64,000 nucleotides of DNA from Pachyseris speciosa (Eukaryota > Cnidaria > Anthozoa > Scleractinia > Pachyseridae): contig JAEMWC010000040.1 in NCBI GenBank assembly GCA_016490735.1, positions 236,001 to 300,000 of the forward strand. Reading direction: 5' to 3'. The position numbers and the translations under genes are program-made. The first letter of the stretch is position 1. Every line of letters begins with the position of its first letter. Under the pieces are notes generated by a model. The model did not search any database, was not told the DNA's origin, and saw only the letters and a program-made list of their open reading frames with translations. Positions 1 to 10,600 of this stretch are shown one piece after another.

Positions 1-773
1 ATCCATTTCCTCACCGCGTCAATGCACTTTTCCATTGCTTGTATAGCATTACCTTGAGCAGTGTTGCAGAGTGGTTTGAAACTCAGATACAGCTCCGTAT
101 CGTCCGCGAAACAATGAGCATTAGGAAGATAATGTTCCATGATCTTAAACAGCTTCGACGCATATATTATGAATAGCAGAGGCCCTAAACATGAGCCTTG
201 AGGTACTCCACAGTTCAAGTCAAAAGGACGAGAAAGAACGCCATGTACAGAAACGCGCTGACTTCTATCAGACAAGTACGATCAGAGCAGTCCCACGTAT
301 GCCAACCTCGTCAGATAGCCTCTCTAATAGTATTTGATGATCAGCGGTGTCAAAGGCAGCACTCAGATCCAATAAAATTAACAAAGTGACGTGTTGAGAG
401 TTCATCGTTAACAAAATATCGTTCATCATCTTGATAAGTGCAGTTCAGTGCTATGTTATTTCCTATAAGAAGATTGAAACGCAGGAAAGATAGCATTTGA
501 AACCATGTGATCGTAAACTTGATTAAAAACGACTTTTTCAGTCAACTTGGATACGTATTGCAAGTTACTAACTCGTCTGTTATTTTTGTACAGGAAATCC
601 AATCCAGGTTTCTTCAAGATAGGATTAATAAGCCCACATTTCCAATCATCCGCAAATTCTCCAGAATTAAGAGACAGGTTGATCATTTTAGTAATGACTG
701 GTAATAGCACATCAACAGAGCTGATTACCATACATCGGATCAAACATACAGCTCTTCTTCGGAGAGCAGCCAA
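1..773 (-). pseudogene. Reverse transcriptase domain remnant of the retrotransposon
   Basis: The 773-456 frame carries the fingers region (WKCGLINPILKKPG, then RVSNLQYVSKLTEKVV, then FQSSYRK). After a stop and frameshift near 455 come LDLSAAFDTADH at about 372-340 (motif A, catalytic aspartate), a further frameshift near 270, GVPQGSCLGPLLF at about 209-170 (motif B), and CFADDTELYLSF at about 118-80 (motif C, the catalytic DD pair). The order and spacing fit a non-LTR reverse transcriptase palm. The thumb and 3' untranslated region lie beyond the left edge. The key residues survive but the frame does not, so this is a pseudogene. Confidence 0.88.
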
Positions 774-1230
774 TCAGCTTACTGACTGCACTTTCAGTTA
801 AAGGGATAAAGTTGTCCAGTATTCTTGTTGGTAACGTTTTCACATAATCAAAATGCGAATCATGCAGACAATCAGCTAGTCTATCCAATCTGATATGGAT
901 GGCGTCAATCTTTTCAACAAAGAAGCTACCCATTTCATTGGCTAAAACCAGCTTGTCACTAATTGGTGGGAAAGGTACTTCATGACCTTGATTTAGCAAC
1001 CTCTTTGTTGCTGAGAATAGCTTCCTTTGATTGGAGCCATTTTCAACAATAAAATCTGAGTAAAACTTACAACTGGCTTCATTCATCAGGTAGGTTGTAA
1101 AGTTCCTCTTCATTTTAAATTCAAGCAAATCACGGACACATCGAGATCGACGCAATTTTGTTTCAGCTCTCCGTCTTTCCCTCCTTGATTCCCTAAAATC
1201 TTCACTAAACCAAGGTACCAAAGCCCTCAC
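712..1230 (-). pseudogene. Linker and N-terminal reverse transcriptase segment of the retrotransposon
   Basis: A 172-residue open stretch begins with a basic region (VPWFSEDFRESRRERRRAE) typical of the segment between endonuclease and reverse transcriptase in CR1-like pol proteins. It ends in SPKKSCMFDPM, just before the reverse transcriptase fingers. The preceding codons lie on the other side of the SINE (about 1563-1690, residues of an ALDRHAPLVT type), so the SINE splits one ancestral frame. The methionine at 1230 is only the first one after the SINE and is not a true start. A frameshift within 712-773 moves the reading frame into the next segment. Confidence 0.8.
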
Positions 1231-1234
1231 TGTG

Positions 1235-1269
<35 letters not shown>
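1235..1269. repeat. (ATA)n microsatellite, SINE tail
   Basis: About 11-12 uninterrupted copies of a trinucleotide (ATA/TAT) run directly into the SINE body. It is best read as the 3' tail of the SINE on the minus strand. Confidence 0.9.
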
Positions 1270-1271
<2 letters not shown>

Positions 1272-1498
1272 CTTTATTTTAAGAGGGTAGCACTTAACAG
1301 TTTAAATACAACTGATGACCCTGTGGTCCTCTATTCTTTTACGTCCCACAGAATCAATTATGAAGGGTTGTGAGACGGGGCCTACGGTTTATCGTCCTTA
1401 TCCGAGAAGACTAAAAAGTCTAACCATTTGCAGACGTTATTACAAAGGCAGCACTTTCTCCTCAATTATTTAAAGACCCTGAGTGTTGGTCTGGCCGG

Positions 1499-1561
1499 GG
1501 TTTGAACCCGCGACCTCCCGCACGGTAGTCCGGTGCTCTACCACTGAGCTAACCGGTCGGC
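1499..1561 (-). other. tRNA-like head of the SINE (Pol III A and B boxes)
   Basis: The complement of 1534-1551 reads TAGCTCAGTGGTAGAGCA, a near-perfect A box with D-loop. The complement of 1499-1508 reads GGTTCAAACC, a B box with T-loop. Spacing is that of a normal tRNA. It is the internal RNA polymerase III promoter of the SINE and not a functional tRNA: it is followed by SINE body and has no proper acceptor partner. An automated tRNA search may report it as a tRNA pseudogene. Confidence 0.8.
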
Positions 1562-1689
1562 GGTAGTAACAAGTGGAGCATGACGATCAAGAGCCGCAGA
1601 TAATGTATAATTTAACAAGATCATTCAGAGCATCAGGGCTGTCTGTACAAAGCGAAGTAGTAGAGAGTTCGTCACATAACAGGTTAACG

Positions 1690-2298
1690 TCAACAACTTT
1701 GGTCTTCCTGAAAGAGATTTTTTTTCGGGAGCGGTGGCTTGTCCAGGATTAGAACACAGATCAAAGTAAAGTGATCAGAAAACCGACAGTCAGTCACAGG
1801 GATGTTAGCCAATAAGGAGTCGTACTGTCGAATAATGATCAGATCCAGGGTGTGTCCTGACTCGTGCGTTGACTCGTTTAAATGTTGTTGAAAGCCCATT
1901 GACTCAAGCAGCTCCTTTAAACAAAAACTGTCTGCATTCCCCGGAACGTCTACATGGATATCAAAATCACCTGCTGCCAGTAACGGTACAGATGACATTA
2001 TGATACTCTCCAAAAAACTCGAAAAATCAGCAAAGAATACGCTCGTTGTGACAGGATGGTTACTCGAATACGGTGGACGGTAAATAATAATAATCTGTAG
2101 TTTTCGCGACTGGAACTCGACCATCCAATGAGAAAACTCAAAAGAAGTACGCTCACCAGCATCGACTTGCATGTAAATTTTCTCTAATCAATAGAGCAGT
2201 TCCCCTACCAGATCGATCAGATCGTGTGTGATCAAACAGCTATTATCCGGGCGGGGTGATTGCGGCTCTGCACGCATCATCAATCTGAAAGCCATGTC
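1690..2298 (-). pseudogene. Endonuclease (APE-like, exonuclease/endonuclease/phosphatase fold) remnant of the retrotransposon
   Basis: The longest open part is 2172-1690, 160 residues. It contains IIIYRPP, then LLAAGDFDIHVD (the family's GDFNIH strand), SGHTLDLII and finally SDHFTLICVL with the catalytic SDH. These are the C-terminal landmarks of the apurinic-type endonuclease that nicks target DNA for non-LTR elements. Upstream, in shifted frames, a TWL-type motif near 2290 and an RGTALLIREN-type motif near 2180-2215 can still be read, separated by two adjacent stop codons near 2250. The N-terminal catalytic residues are absent because the element is truncated at the satellite junction. The domain cannot be functional. 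Confidence 0.82.
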
Positions 2299-4045
2299 TT
2301 TTTACCAGCTGTGATAAGTACTAGTTGTGGGTACGGTATTCAGAGCGTGCCATCAATTCCTGATTTGCGAGACTTAGACTCAAGGTCATGATCTCACCTT
2401 TTTAAAACTTTTATTTAAGAGGATGTTGAAAGTAAGTTGTTTTTACTAGTTCTGATGGGTACTACTTATACCCACGATGTGTTGCGCGTCCCGTGAATTC
2501 CTGAGTTGCATTCGTAATCTCACTGTTTAACACTTGTAAGAGCATGTTGAAAGTTAGTGGTTTTTACTAGCGGAGATGAGTACTAGTTGTGCGCACGGGC
2601 ACGGGCTTCATCTCACGCATGTAAAACTTGTCAGAGAATGTTGAAAATGAGTGGTTTTTACTAGCTTTTATGAGTACTACTTTTGCAGACGATGTGGAGC
2701 GCGTACCATCAATTCCTGATTTGCGAGAGTTTGAACCTCGGTTTAAACCTCACTCTTTTACAAGTTGTAGGAGCATGTTGAAAGTATGTGGTTTTTACTA
2801 GCTGTGATGAGTACTAGTTGGGCGCACGGTGTGGAGCGGATGCCATCAATTCCAGATTTGCGCGTGTTAGACACTTGGACATAATGTCATTCTTTTTAAA
2901 CTTGTAAGAGCATAATGAAAGTAAATGGTTTTAACTGCCTGTCAGGAGGACTTCCTCTGCGTACCGTGTGTAGAGCTTCCTATCTATTCCTGATTTGCGA
3001 GTGTTTGGCTCTCGGTCATAAGCTCACTCTTTTTTAAACTTGTAAGAGGATGTTGAAATAAGTTGTTTTACTAACTGTGATGAGTACTACTTGTGCACAC
3101 GCTGAGGAGCGCGTCCCATCAATTCCTACTTTACGAGAGTTTCCGTCTCGGTCATTATCCCAATCTTTTAAAACTTGTAAGAGCTTGTTGAAAGAAAGTT
3201 GTTTTTACTAGCTGTGATGAGTTTTACTGGGGCGCACAGTGTGGAGCGCGTCCCATCAGTTCCTGATTTGCGAGTGTTTGACACTCGGTCATAATCGCAC
3301 TCTTTTAAAACTTCTAAGAACACGTTTGAAGTAAATGGTTTTAACTAGCTGACAAGAGTACTTGTTGTGCGTACGTAGTGGAGAGCGTCCCATCAATTCC
3401 TGATTTGCGAGAATTAGACTCTTTCTCATCATATGTCTCATTTAGAACTTGAGAGAGCATGTTAAAAGTTAGTGCTTTTACTAGCTGTGATGAGTACTAC
3501 TTGTCCACACGGTGTATGGCGCGTCTCATTAATTCCTTTTTTGCGAGACATTGACTCTTGGGCATCATCTCACTCATTTAAAACTTGTCGGAGAGTGTTG
3601 AAAGTTAGTGGCTTTTACTTGCTGAGCTGAGTACTTGTTGCGCTTACGGTGTGGAGCGCTTTCCATCAATTTCTGATTTGCGAGAGTCTGACTCTTGGTC
3701 ATAATCTCACATTTTAAAACTGGCAAGACCATGTTGAAATTTTGTGGTTCTTAGTAGCTGAGATGAGTACCACTCGTGCGCATGGTGTGGAGCACGTTCC
3801 ATCAATTCCTTATGTGCAAGAGTTGGACTTTGGATCATATTCTCACATTTAAAACTTGTAAGAGCCTGTTGTAAGTTAGTGGTTTTTACTAGCTGTGATA
3901 AGTACTACTTGTGCGCACAGTGTGCAGCACGTTCCAACAATTCCTCATTTGGGAGAGGTTTGACTCTCGGTTATAATCTGACTCTTTTGAAACTTGTAAG
4001 AGCATGTTGAAATTAAGTGGTTTTAACTAGCTGAGGTGAATACTA
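2299..4045 (+). repeat. 137-bp satellite array, block 1 (diverged)
   Basis: About 13 monomers of roughly 137 bp lie head to tail. Each reads in order: a T-run with tttttactagctg, gatgagtactacttgtgcgc, ggtgtggagcgcgt, catcaattcctgatttgcg, a short hairpin gagagtttgactctc, tcataatctcactctttt, aaaacttgtaagagc and atgttgaaagttagtgg. Copies differ from each other at many positions, with frequent small indels. The first monomer abuts the broken end of the retrotransposon at 2298/2299. No coding capacity is evident: 137 is not a multiple of three, so any open frame is lost at the next monomer. Confidence 0.95.
3201..3337 (+). repeat. Representative satellite monomer (137 bp)
   Basis: This copy runs from gtttttactagctgtgatg to the next T-run and is exactly 137 bp. 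Within it, 3271-3287 forms a perfect hairpin (cgagtg, loop tttga, cactcg). Two weaker inverted repeats are visible in the family: one around the T-run (ttagt ... acta) and one around ctctt ... aagag. A short palindrome gtgcgcac is common in the family at monomer position 30-37. I use this copy to define phase. The starting point is arbitrary. Confidence 0.9.
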
Positions 4046-4696
4046 AATGAATAAAGGGGACTAGTTTCTAACGAAACTGTGGTGCTGCGTCGGTGGGGGA
4101 GTGAAACACGAAATTTTGGTTTATCAATGGAGTTGATAATGTAAATTGACCACCGTACGGGGATTCGATTAGCTGACGTTTCGAGCGTTACCATTCGTCG
4201 GAGCGAATCGAGGAGTTGTGGGTTGTGTATGGTTTATATACAGAAAATGGAGTTACGCTATTGGTGGTAACATGGTAACGTGAAAACAGGAATAAATTAA
4301 TTGAATGAAAAGCGCTCGTTGATAACGTGGGGATTAAGAGTGCCAATTTGAAAGATCAGTTTTTGCTCGAGAGTTTTACGGCTTTCCGATCTCTGGCCTT
4401 TCCCTACATCAAGGTACCACGGAAAGCCGTAAAAATCTCGAGCAAAAACTGATCTTTCAAATTGGCACTCTTAATCCCCACGGTATCAACGAGCGCTTTT
4501 CATTCAATTAATTTATTCCTGTTTTTCACGTTACCATGTTACCACCAATAGCGTAGCTCCATTTTCTGTATATAAACCATACACAACCCACAACTCCTCG
4601 ATTCGCTCCGACGAAGGGCTAACGCTCGAAACGTCAGCTAATCGAATCCCCGTACGGTGGTCAATTTACATTATCAACTCCGTTGATAAACCAAAA
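4046..4696. mobile_element. Long inverted-repeat (foldback) element with 14-bp target duplication
   Basis: The 14-bp sequence tgaggtgaatacta occurs at 4032-4045 and again at 4697-4710, directly flanking non-satellite DNA, so this is a clean insertion into a monomer. The insert starts with about 67 bp of unique sequence and then forms two arms of about 276 bp (4113-4388 and 4420-4697) that are nearly perfect reverse complements around a 31-nt loop. There is no protein frame of note. The variable-length duplication of more than 10 bp fits target-primed retroelement insertion better than most DNA transposons. Each arm carries a hammerhead-like motif, as seen in terminal repeats of Penelope-like elements. 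A non-autonomous Penelope derivative is my preferred reading, but it is not proven. Confidence 0.8.
4600..4648 (+). ncRNA. Hammerhead-ribozyme-like motif in the foldback arm
   Basis: On the plus strand the order is: gattcg (4600-4605), gct (4605-4607), core ccgacga (4608-4614), a helix gggc/gctc (4616-4619 and 4624-4627), gaaac (4628-4632), gtc (4633-4635), agc (4636-4638), then cgaatc (4643-4648). Stem I is gct/agc plus the distal gattcg/cgaatc; stem II is gggc/gctc; stem III would be only two base pairs (ac/gu), as in the minimal hammerheads reported for Penelope-like elements. Departures from the consensus core CUGANGA are a C in place of U4 and an extra A before stem II, so activity is doubtful. 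An inverted, more damaged copy lies at about 4162-4210. Confidence 0.45.
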
Positions 4697-7600
4697 TGAG
4701 GTGAATACTAGTTGTGCGCACGATGCCGAGCGCGTCTCATATATTCCTGTTTTGCTAGAGTTTGACTCTTAGGGATCGTCTCACTCACTGACAACTTATA
4801 GGAGAATGTTTAATGTTATTCTTCTTTTTACAAGCTGTGATGAGTACTACTTCTGCGTACTGTGCGTCCCATCAATTCCTGATTTGCGAGAGTTTGACTC
4901 TCGATCATAATCTGAATCATTTAAGACTGGTAAGAGCATTTTCAAATTAAGTGGTTTTTACTGGGTGCGATGAGTACTACTTATGCGCACAGTGTGGAGC
5001 GCCTCCCATAAATTCCTTATTTGCGAGAGTTTGAGTCTCGGTCATAATCTCAATAATTTAAGACTGGTAAGAGGATCTTGAAATTAAGTGATTTTTACTA
5101 GCTGAGACGAGTACTTCTTGTGCGCACGGTTTGGAACGCGTCCCATCAATTCCTTTATTTGCAAGACTTTGACTCTCGGTCATCATGTCACTCATTTAGA
5201 ACTTGTGAGAGCTTGTTGAAACTTCGTGGTTTTTACAAGCTGAAATGCGAGAGTTTTACTCTTGGTCATTATCTCACTCATTTAAAACTTGTTAGACCCT
5301 GTTGTAAGTTAGTGGTTTTTACTAGCTGAGATGAGTACTACTTGTGCGTACGGTATAGGGTGCGTCTCGGTAATTCCTGTTTGGCGAGATTTTTAATCTT
5401 CGGCATCATGTCACTTATTTAAAACTGGTTAGAGACTGTTCAAAGTTAGTGGTTTTCACAAGGTGAGATGATTGCTACTGGTGCGCACTGGTTAGCGCGA
5501 ATTCTATCAATTCCTGAATTGAGAGAGTTAGACTCCTGGTCATGATTTCACTCTTTTAAAACTTCTAAGAGCACGTTATATTTAGTTGTTTTTATTAGCT
5601 ATGATGGTACGCATAGTGTCTTGCCCGTCCCATCAATTCCTGATTGGCGAGAGTTTGACTCTCGGTCATAATCTCACTCTATTAAAACTTGTTGAATTTA
5701 AGTGGTTTCTACTTGCTGAAATGATTACTACTTGTGTGCGCGGTGTAGAGCGCATCTCATCAATTCCTTTTTTGAGAGAGTTTGACTCTTGGGCATCATC
5801 TCACTCTTTTAAAACTTGTCAGAGAATGTTGAAGGCTAGTGGTTTTTACTCGCTGAGATGAGTGCTTCCTGTGCGGCCTGTGTGGAACAAGTTCAATCAA
5901 TTGCTGATTTCCGAGATACTGACTCTCAGTCATCATCTCACGCATTTAAAACTTTTCACTGCCTAGCTGAGATGAGTACAACTTGTGCGTCCGGTGTGGA
6001 GCGCGTGCGATCAATTCCTGATTGGCGATAGTTTGTCTCTTGGTCATGATCTCACTTTTTGAAACTAGTAAGACCATGTTGAAATTTCGTGGTTTTTACT
6101 AACTGAGATAAGTACCACTTGTGCGCACGGTTTAGAGCGCGTTCCATCAATTCCTGATTTACGAAAGTGTGTTCCCTCGGTCACAGTGTCACTTTTTAAA
6201 ACTTGTGAGAGACTGCTGTAAGTTAGTGGTTTCTACTAGCTGTCATAAGTACTACTTGTGCGCACGGTGTGGAGCGCGTTCCAACAATTCCTGATTTGAT
6301 AGAGTTTGACTCTCTTTTATAATCGCACTCTTTTAAAAAGTGAAAGAGCATGTTGAAATTTAGTTGTTTTAACTAGCTGTGATAAGTACTACTCATGCAC
6401 ACAGTGTGTAGCGCGTACCATCAATTTGTGATTGCCGAGAGCGCGTCCCATCAATTCCTGAATTGCGAGAGTTTGACTCTCGGTCATCATCTCACTTATT
6501 TAAAACTTGTGAGAGCCTGTTGTGAAATAGTGGTTTTTACTGACTGAGATGAGTCCTACTTGTGCGCACAGCCTGGAATGCGTGCCATTAATTCATTATT
6601 TGCAAGAGTTTGCCTCTCGGTTATAATCTCACTCTTTTCAAACTTGTAAGGGCGTGTTCAAAGTGAGTGGTTTTTACTAGCTTTGATGAGTATAGGAGTA
6701 TAGTTGTAGGGTGCGTCTCATTAATTCCTGTTGTGCGAGAGTTTGACTCTTGGGCATCATCTCACTCATTTATAACTTGTTACAGAATCTTGAAAGTTAG
6801 TGGTTTTTACAAGCTGAGATGAGTACTACTTGTGCGCACGGGTTGGAGCGCCTTCAATCAATTCCTGAATTGCGAGAGTTTGACTCTCGGTCAGCATCTC
6901 ACTCAGCCTGTATTAACTTAGTGGTTTTTACTTGCTGTGATAAGTACTACCGAAGCGCATGTTCAGATCGTTCCATCAATTCCTGATTTGCGGGAGTTAG
7001 ACTTTGGGTCATGATCTGACACTTTTAAAACTTCTAAGAGCATGTTAAAAGTTTGTTCTTTTTACAAGCTATGATGGTTACTAGTTGCCCGCTCGGTGTC
7101 TTGTGCGTTTCATAAACTCCTGATTGGCGAGAGTTTGCCTCTCGGTTATAAATTCACTCTTTTGAAGCTTGTAAGAGCATGATGAAGTAAGTGGTTTTTA
7201 CTAGCTGTGACGATTGCTACTTGTGCACACGGTGTGGAGCGCGTCTCGTCAATTCCTGATTTGCGACAGTTTGACTCTCGGTCCTAATCTCACTGTATTA
7301 AAACTTGTAAGGCCATGTTGAAATTAAGTGGTTTTTCCTTGCTGAGATGATTACTACTTGTGTGCGGTGTAGAGCGCGTCTAATCAATTCCTGTTTTGCG
7401 AGAGTTTGACTCTTGGGCATCATCTCACGCGCTTAAAACATGTCAGAGAATGTTGAAACATAGTGGTTTTTACTTGCTGGGATGAGTGCTAATTGTGCGG
7501 ATGGCGTAGATCGCGTTCCATCTATTGCTGATTTCCGACAGACTGACTCTCGGTCATCATCTCACTCATTTGAAAGTTTTCACTGCCTGTTGTAAGTTAG

Positions 7601-10600
7601 TTGCTTTTACTAGCTGAGAGGAGTAAGACTTGTGCGTACGGTGTGGAGCGAGTTCCATCAAATCCTGATTTGCGAGAGTTTGAACCTTGGTCGGGATCTC
7701 ACATTTTAAAACTGGTAAGACCATGTTGAAATTTTGTGGTTTTCACTAGCTGAGATAAGTACCACTTCTGCGCACGGTGTGGATCGCGTTCCATCAATTT
7801 CTGATTTACGAGAGTTTGTGTCTCGGTGATACTCTCACTTTTTAAAACTTGTGAGAGCCTGTTGGTAGTTAGTGGTTTTAACTAGCTGAGATGAGTATTA
7901 GTTGTGCGCCCGGGCTGGAGCGCGTCTCATCAATTTCTGTTTTTCGAGTATCACTCTTGGGCATCATCTCAAACATTTGAAACTTGTGAGAGAAGTTTGA
8001 AGGCTAGTGTTTTTACTTGCTCACATGAGCGCTTGTTGTGCCCACGGAGAAGATCGCGTTCCATCAATTGCTGATTTCCGACAGACTGACTCTTGGTGAT
8101 CATCTTAATCCTTTAAATTTCTCACACCGTGTTGTAAGTTAGTGGTTTCTTCCAGCAGTTATGAGTACCACTTGTTGATACGGTGTAGTGCGCGTGCCAC
8201 AAATTTGCTTAGAGTTTGACTCTCGGTTATAATCTTTACTTCGAAGAGCATGTTGAAATTAAGTGGTTTTAACTAGCTGAGATGAGTATTAGTTGTGCGC
8301 AAGGTGTGGAGCGCGTCTCATCAACTCCTTTTTTGCGAGAGTTTGACTCTTGGGCATCATCTCACTCATTTACAAGTTATCAGAGAATGTTGAATGTTGT
8401 TGGTTATTACCAGGTGTTATGCGTACTACCTTTGCGTACGGTGTTGAGCGTATCCCATCAATTCCTGATTTGCGAGAGTTTGAAATCTCGGTCATAATCT
8501 CAATCATTTAAGACTGGTAAAATCATCTTGAAATGACCCTCGGTCATAATCTCACTTTTTTAAAATTTGTAAGACCATGTTGAAATTATGTGGTTTTTAC
8601 TAGCTAAGATGAGTACTTCTTGTGCGCACGGTGTAGAGAGCGTGTCATCAATTCCTGGTTTGCGAGAGTATCACTCTTGGGCATCATCTCAAACATTTGA
8701 AACTTGTGAGAGAAGTTTGAAGGCTAGTGTTTTTACTTGCTCACATGAGCGCTTGTTGTGCCCACGGAGAAGATCGCGTTCCATCAATTGCTGATTTCCG
8801 ACAGACTGACTCTTGCTGATCGTCTTAATCCTTTAAATTTCTCACACCGTGTTGTAAGTTAGTGGCTTTTACTGGCTGTGATGAGTACTACTTTTGCGTA
8901 CGGTATGGAACACGTCCAATCAATTCCTGATTTTCGAAAGTTTTACTTTTGGTCATAATTTTACATTTTACAACTGGGAAGATCGTGTTGAAATTTTATG
9001 CTTTTTACTAGGTGAGATGAGTACTACTTGTGTGCCCGGGTTGGAGCGCGTTCCATCAATTCCTGAATTGTGAGAGTTTGACTCTCGGTCAGCATCTTGG
9101 GAGAGCCTGTTGTAAGTTAAAGGTTTGCACATGTTGAGATCGTCCCATCAATTCCTGATTTGCAAGAGTAATACTCTGGGTCATGATATCACTCTTGCTA
9201 AGAGCATGTTAAATTTAGTTAGCTATGATGGGTACTACTTGTACGCACGGTGTGTTGCGCGTTCCATCAAATCGTGATTGGTGAGAGTTTGACTCTTTGT
9301 CATAATATCACTATTTTAACACTTGTAAGAGCATGTTGAAATTTATTGGTTTCTAATAGCTGAGATGAGTACTACTCTTGCACACGGGCTGGAGCGCGTT
9401 CCATCAATTCCTGATTTGCGAGAGTTTGAGTCTCGCTTATAATCTCACTCTTTTAAAATTTGTGCGAGCATGGTGAAATGACGTGGTTTTTCTTGCTGAG
9501 AAGATTACAGAATTGTAGAGCGCCTCTCATCAATTCCTGTTTTACGAGAGTTTTTTTCTTGGGCATCATCTCACTCATTTAGAAATTGTAGTATGAGTAA
9601 TAGTTGTTCGCACGGTGTGTAAAGCGTTCAAGCAATTGCTGGTTTCCGACAGACTGACTCTCGTTCATCATCTCACTCATTTAAACTTGTGAGAGCCTGT
9701 TGTAAGTTAGTGGATTTTTGTGGCTTAGATGCGTACTACTTGTGCCTACGGTGTGGAGCGTTGAGGTCGTCCCATTGCCGAGAGTTTGACTCTCGGTCAT
9801 AATCTGACGTTTTTGTAACTTGTTAGACCATGTTGAAATTATGTGGCTTTCACTAGATGAAATGAGTACTACTTGTGAGCACGGTGTGGAGTTCGTCCAA
9901 GCAATTCCTGAATTGCGAGAGTTTGACTCTCGGTCACCATCTCACTCATTTAAACTCGTAAAAGGCTGTTGTAAGTTAGTGGGTTTTACTAGCTGTGTTA
10001 AGTACTACTTTTGCGTACGGTGTGGAGCACCACCCATTAATTCCTGATTTGTGATAGTTTGACTCTTGGTCATAATCTAAATCTTTTAAAACTTGTAAGA
10101 GCATGTTTTAATTTAGTGGTTTTCACGAGGTTTGATGAGTAGTACTTGGAAGCTGTGATGACTTCTACTTGTGAACAAGATGTGGAGCGCGTCCCATCAA
10201 TTCCTGATGTACGACAGTTTGACTCTCGGTCATAATCTCACTGTATTAAAACTTGTAAGACCATGTTGAAATTAAGTCATTTTACTTGCTGAAATGATTT
10301 CTACTTGTGCACGGTGTTTCGAGCGCGTCCCATCAATTGCTAATTTACGACAGATTGATTCTCGGTCACATATTCTAACATTATTAACCTTGTAAGACCT
10401 TGTTAAAATTAAGTTGTTTTTACTTGCAGAGATGAGTACTACTTGTGCCTGCGGTGTATAGGGCGTTCCTTCAATTCCTTATTTGCAAGAGCTGGACTCT
10501 GGGTCATACTCTCAGTTTTAAAACTTGTGAGAGCCTCTTCTAAGAAAGAGGCCTATTGTAAGAGAGAGTATTACTTGTGCGCAGAGTGTGGAGCACGTTC

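Larger units (their letters stand above)
1235..1561 (-). mobile_element. tRNA-derived SINE with (ATA)n tail
   Basis: On the minus strand the element starts with a tRNA-like head (1561-1499), continues through a body of about 230 bp, and ends in a run of trinucleotide repeats at 1269-1235. This is the standard plan of a tRNA-derived SINE mobilised by a LINE partner. It lies inside the retrotransposon's coding region, in the same orientation, between codons that belong to one ancestral frame, so it inserted after the retrotransposon did. I could not find a convincing target-site duplication. The tail may have grown by slippage and obscured it. Confidence 0.8.
1..2298 (-). mobile_element. Decayed CR1/L2-like non-LTR retrotransposon, 5'-truncated
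   Basis: Read on the minus strand, this stretch gives in order an endonuclease domain, a linker and a reverse transcriptase, the layout of the pol protein of CR1/L2-type non-LTR elements. Its 5' side stops abruptly inside the endonuclease at about 2298, where satellite sequence starts. Its 3' side runs off the window at base 1. The coding frame is broken in at least five places (stops or frameshifts near 2250, 2175, 773-712, 455 and 270), and a SINE sits inside it. It is a dead copy. A 5' truncation of this kind is usual for target-primed reverse transcription. The CR1/L2 assignment is from motif style and not from a tree. Confidence 0.85.

Noticed and set aside
198..801. Plus-strand open frames across the left edge
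   Set aside because: They are antisense shadows of the reverse transcriptase, whose motifs read on the minus strand.
1499..1561. Functional tRNA gene on the minus strand
   Set aside because: The A and B boxes are good, but the sequence continues into a SINE body and ends in a trinucleotide tail, so it is a SINE promoter.
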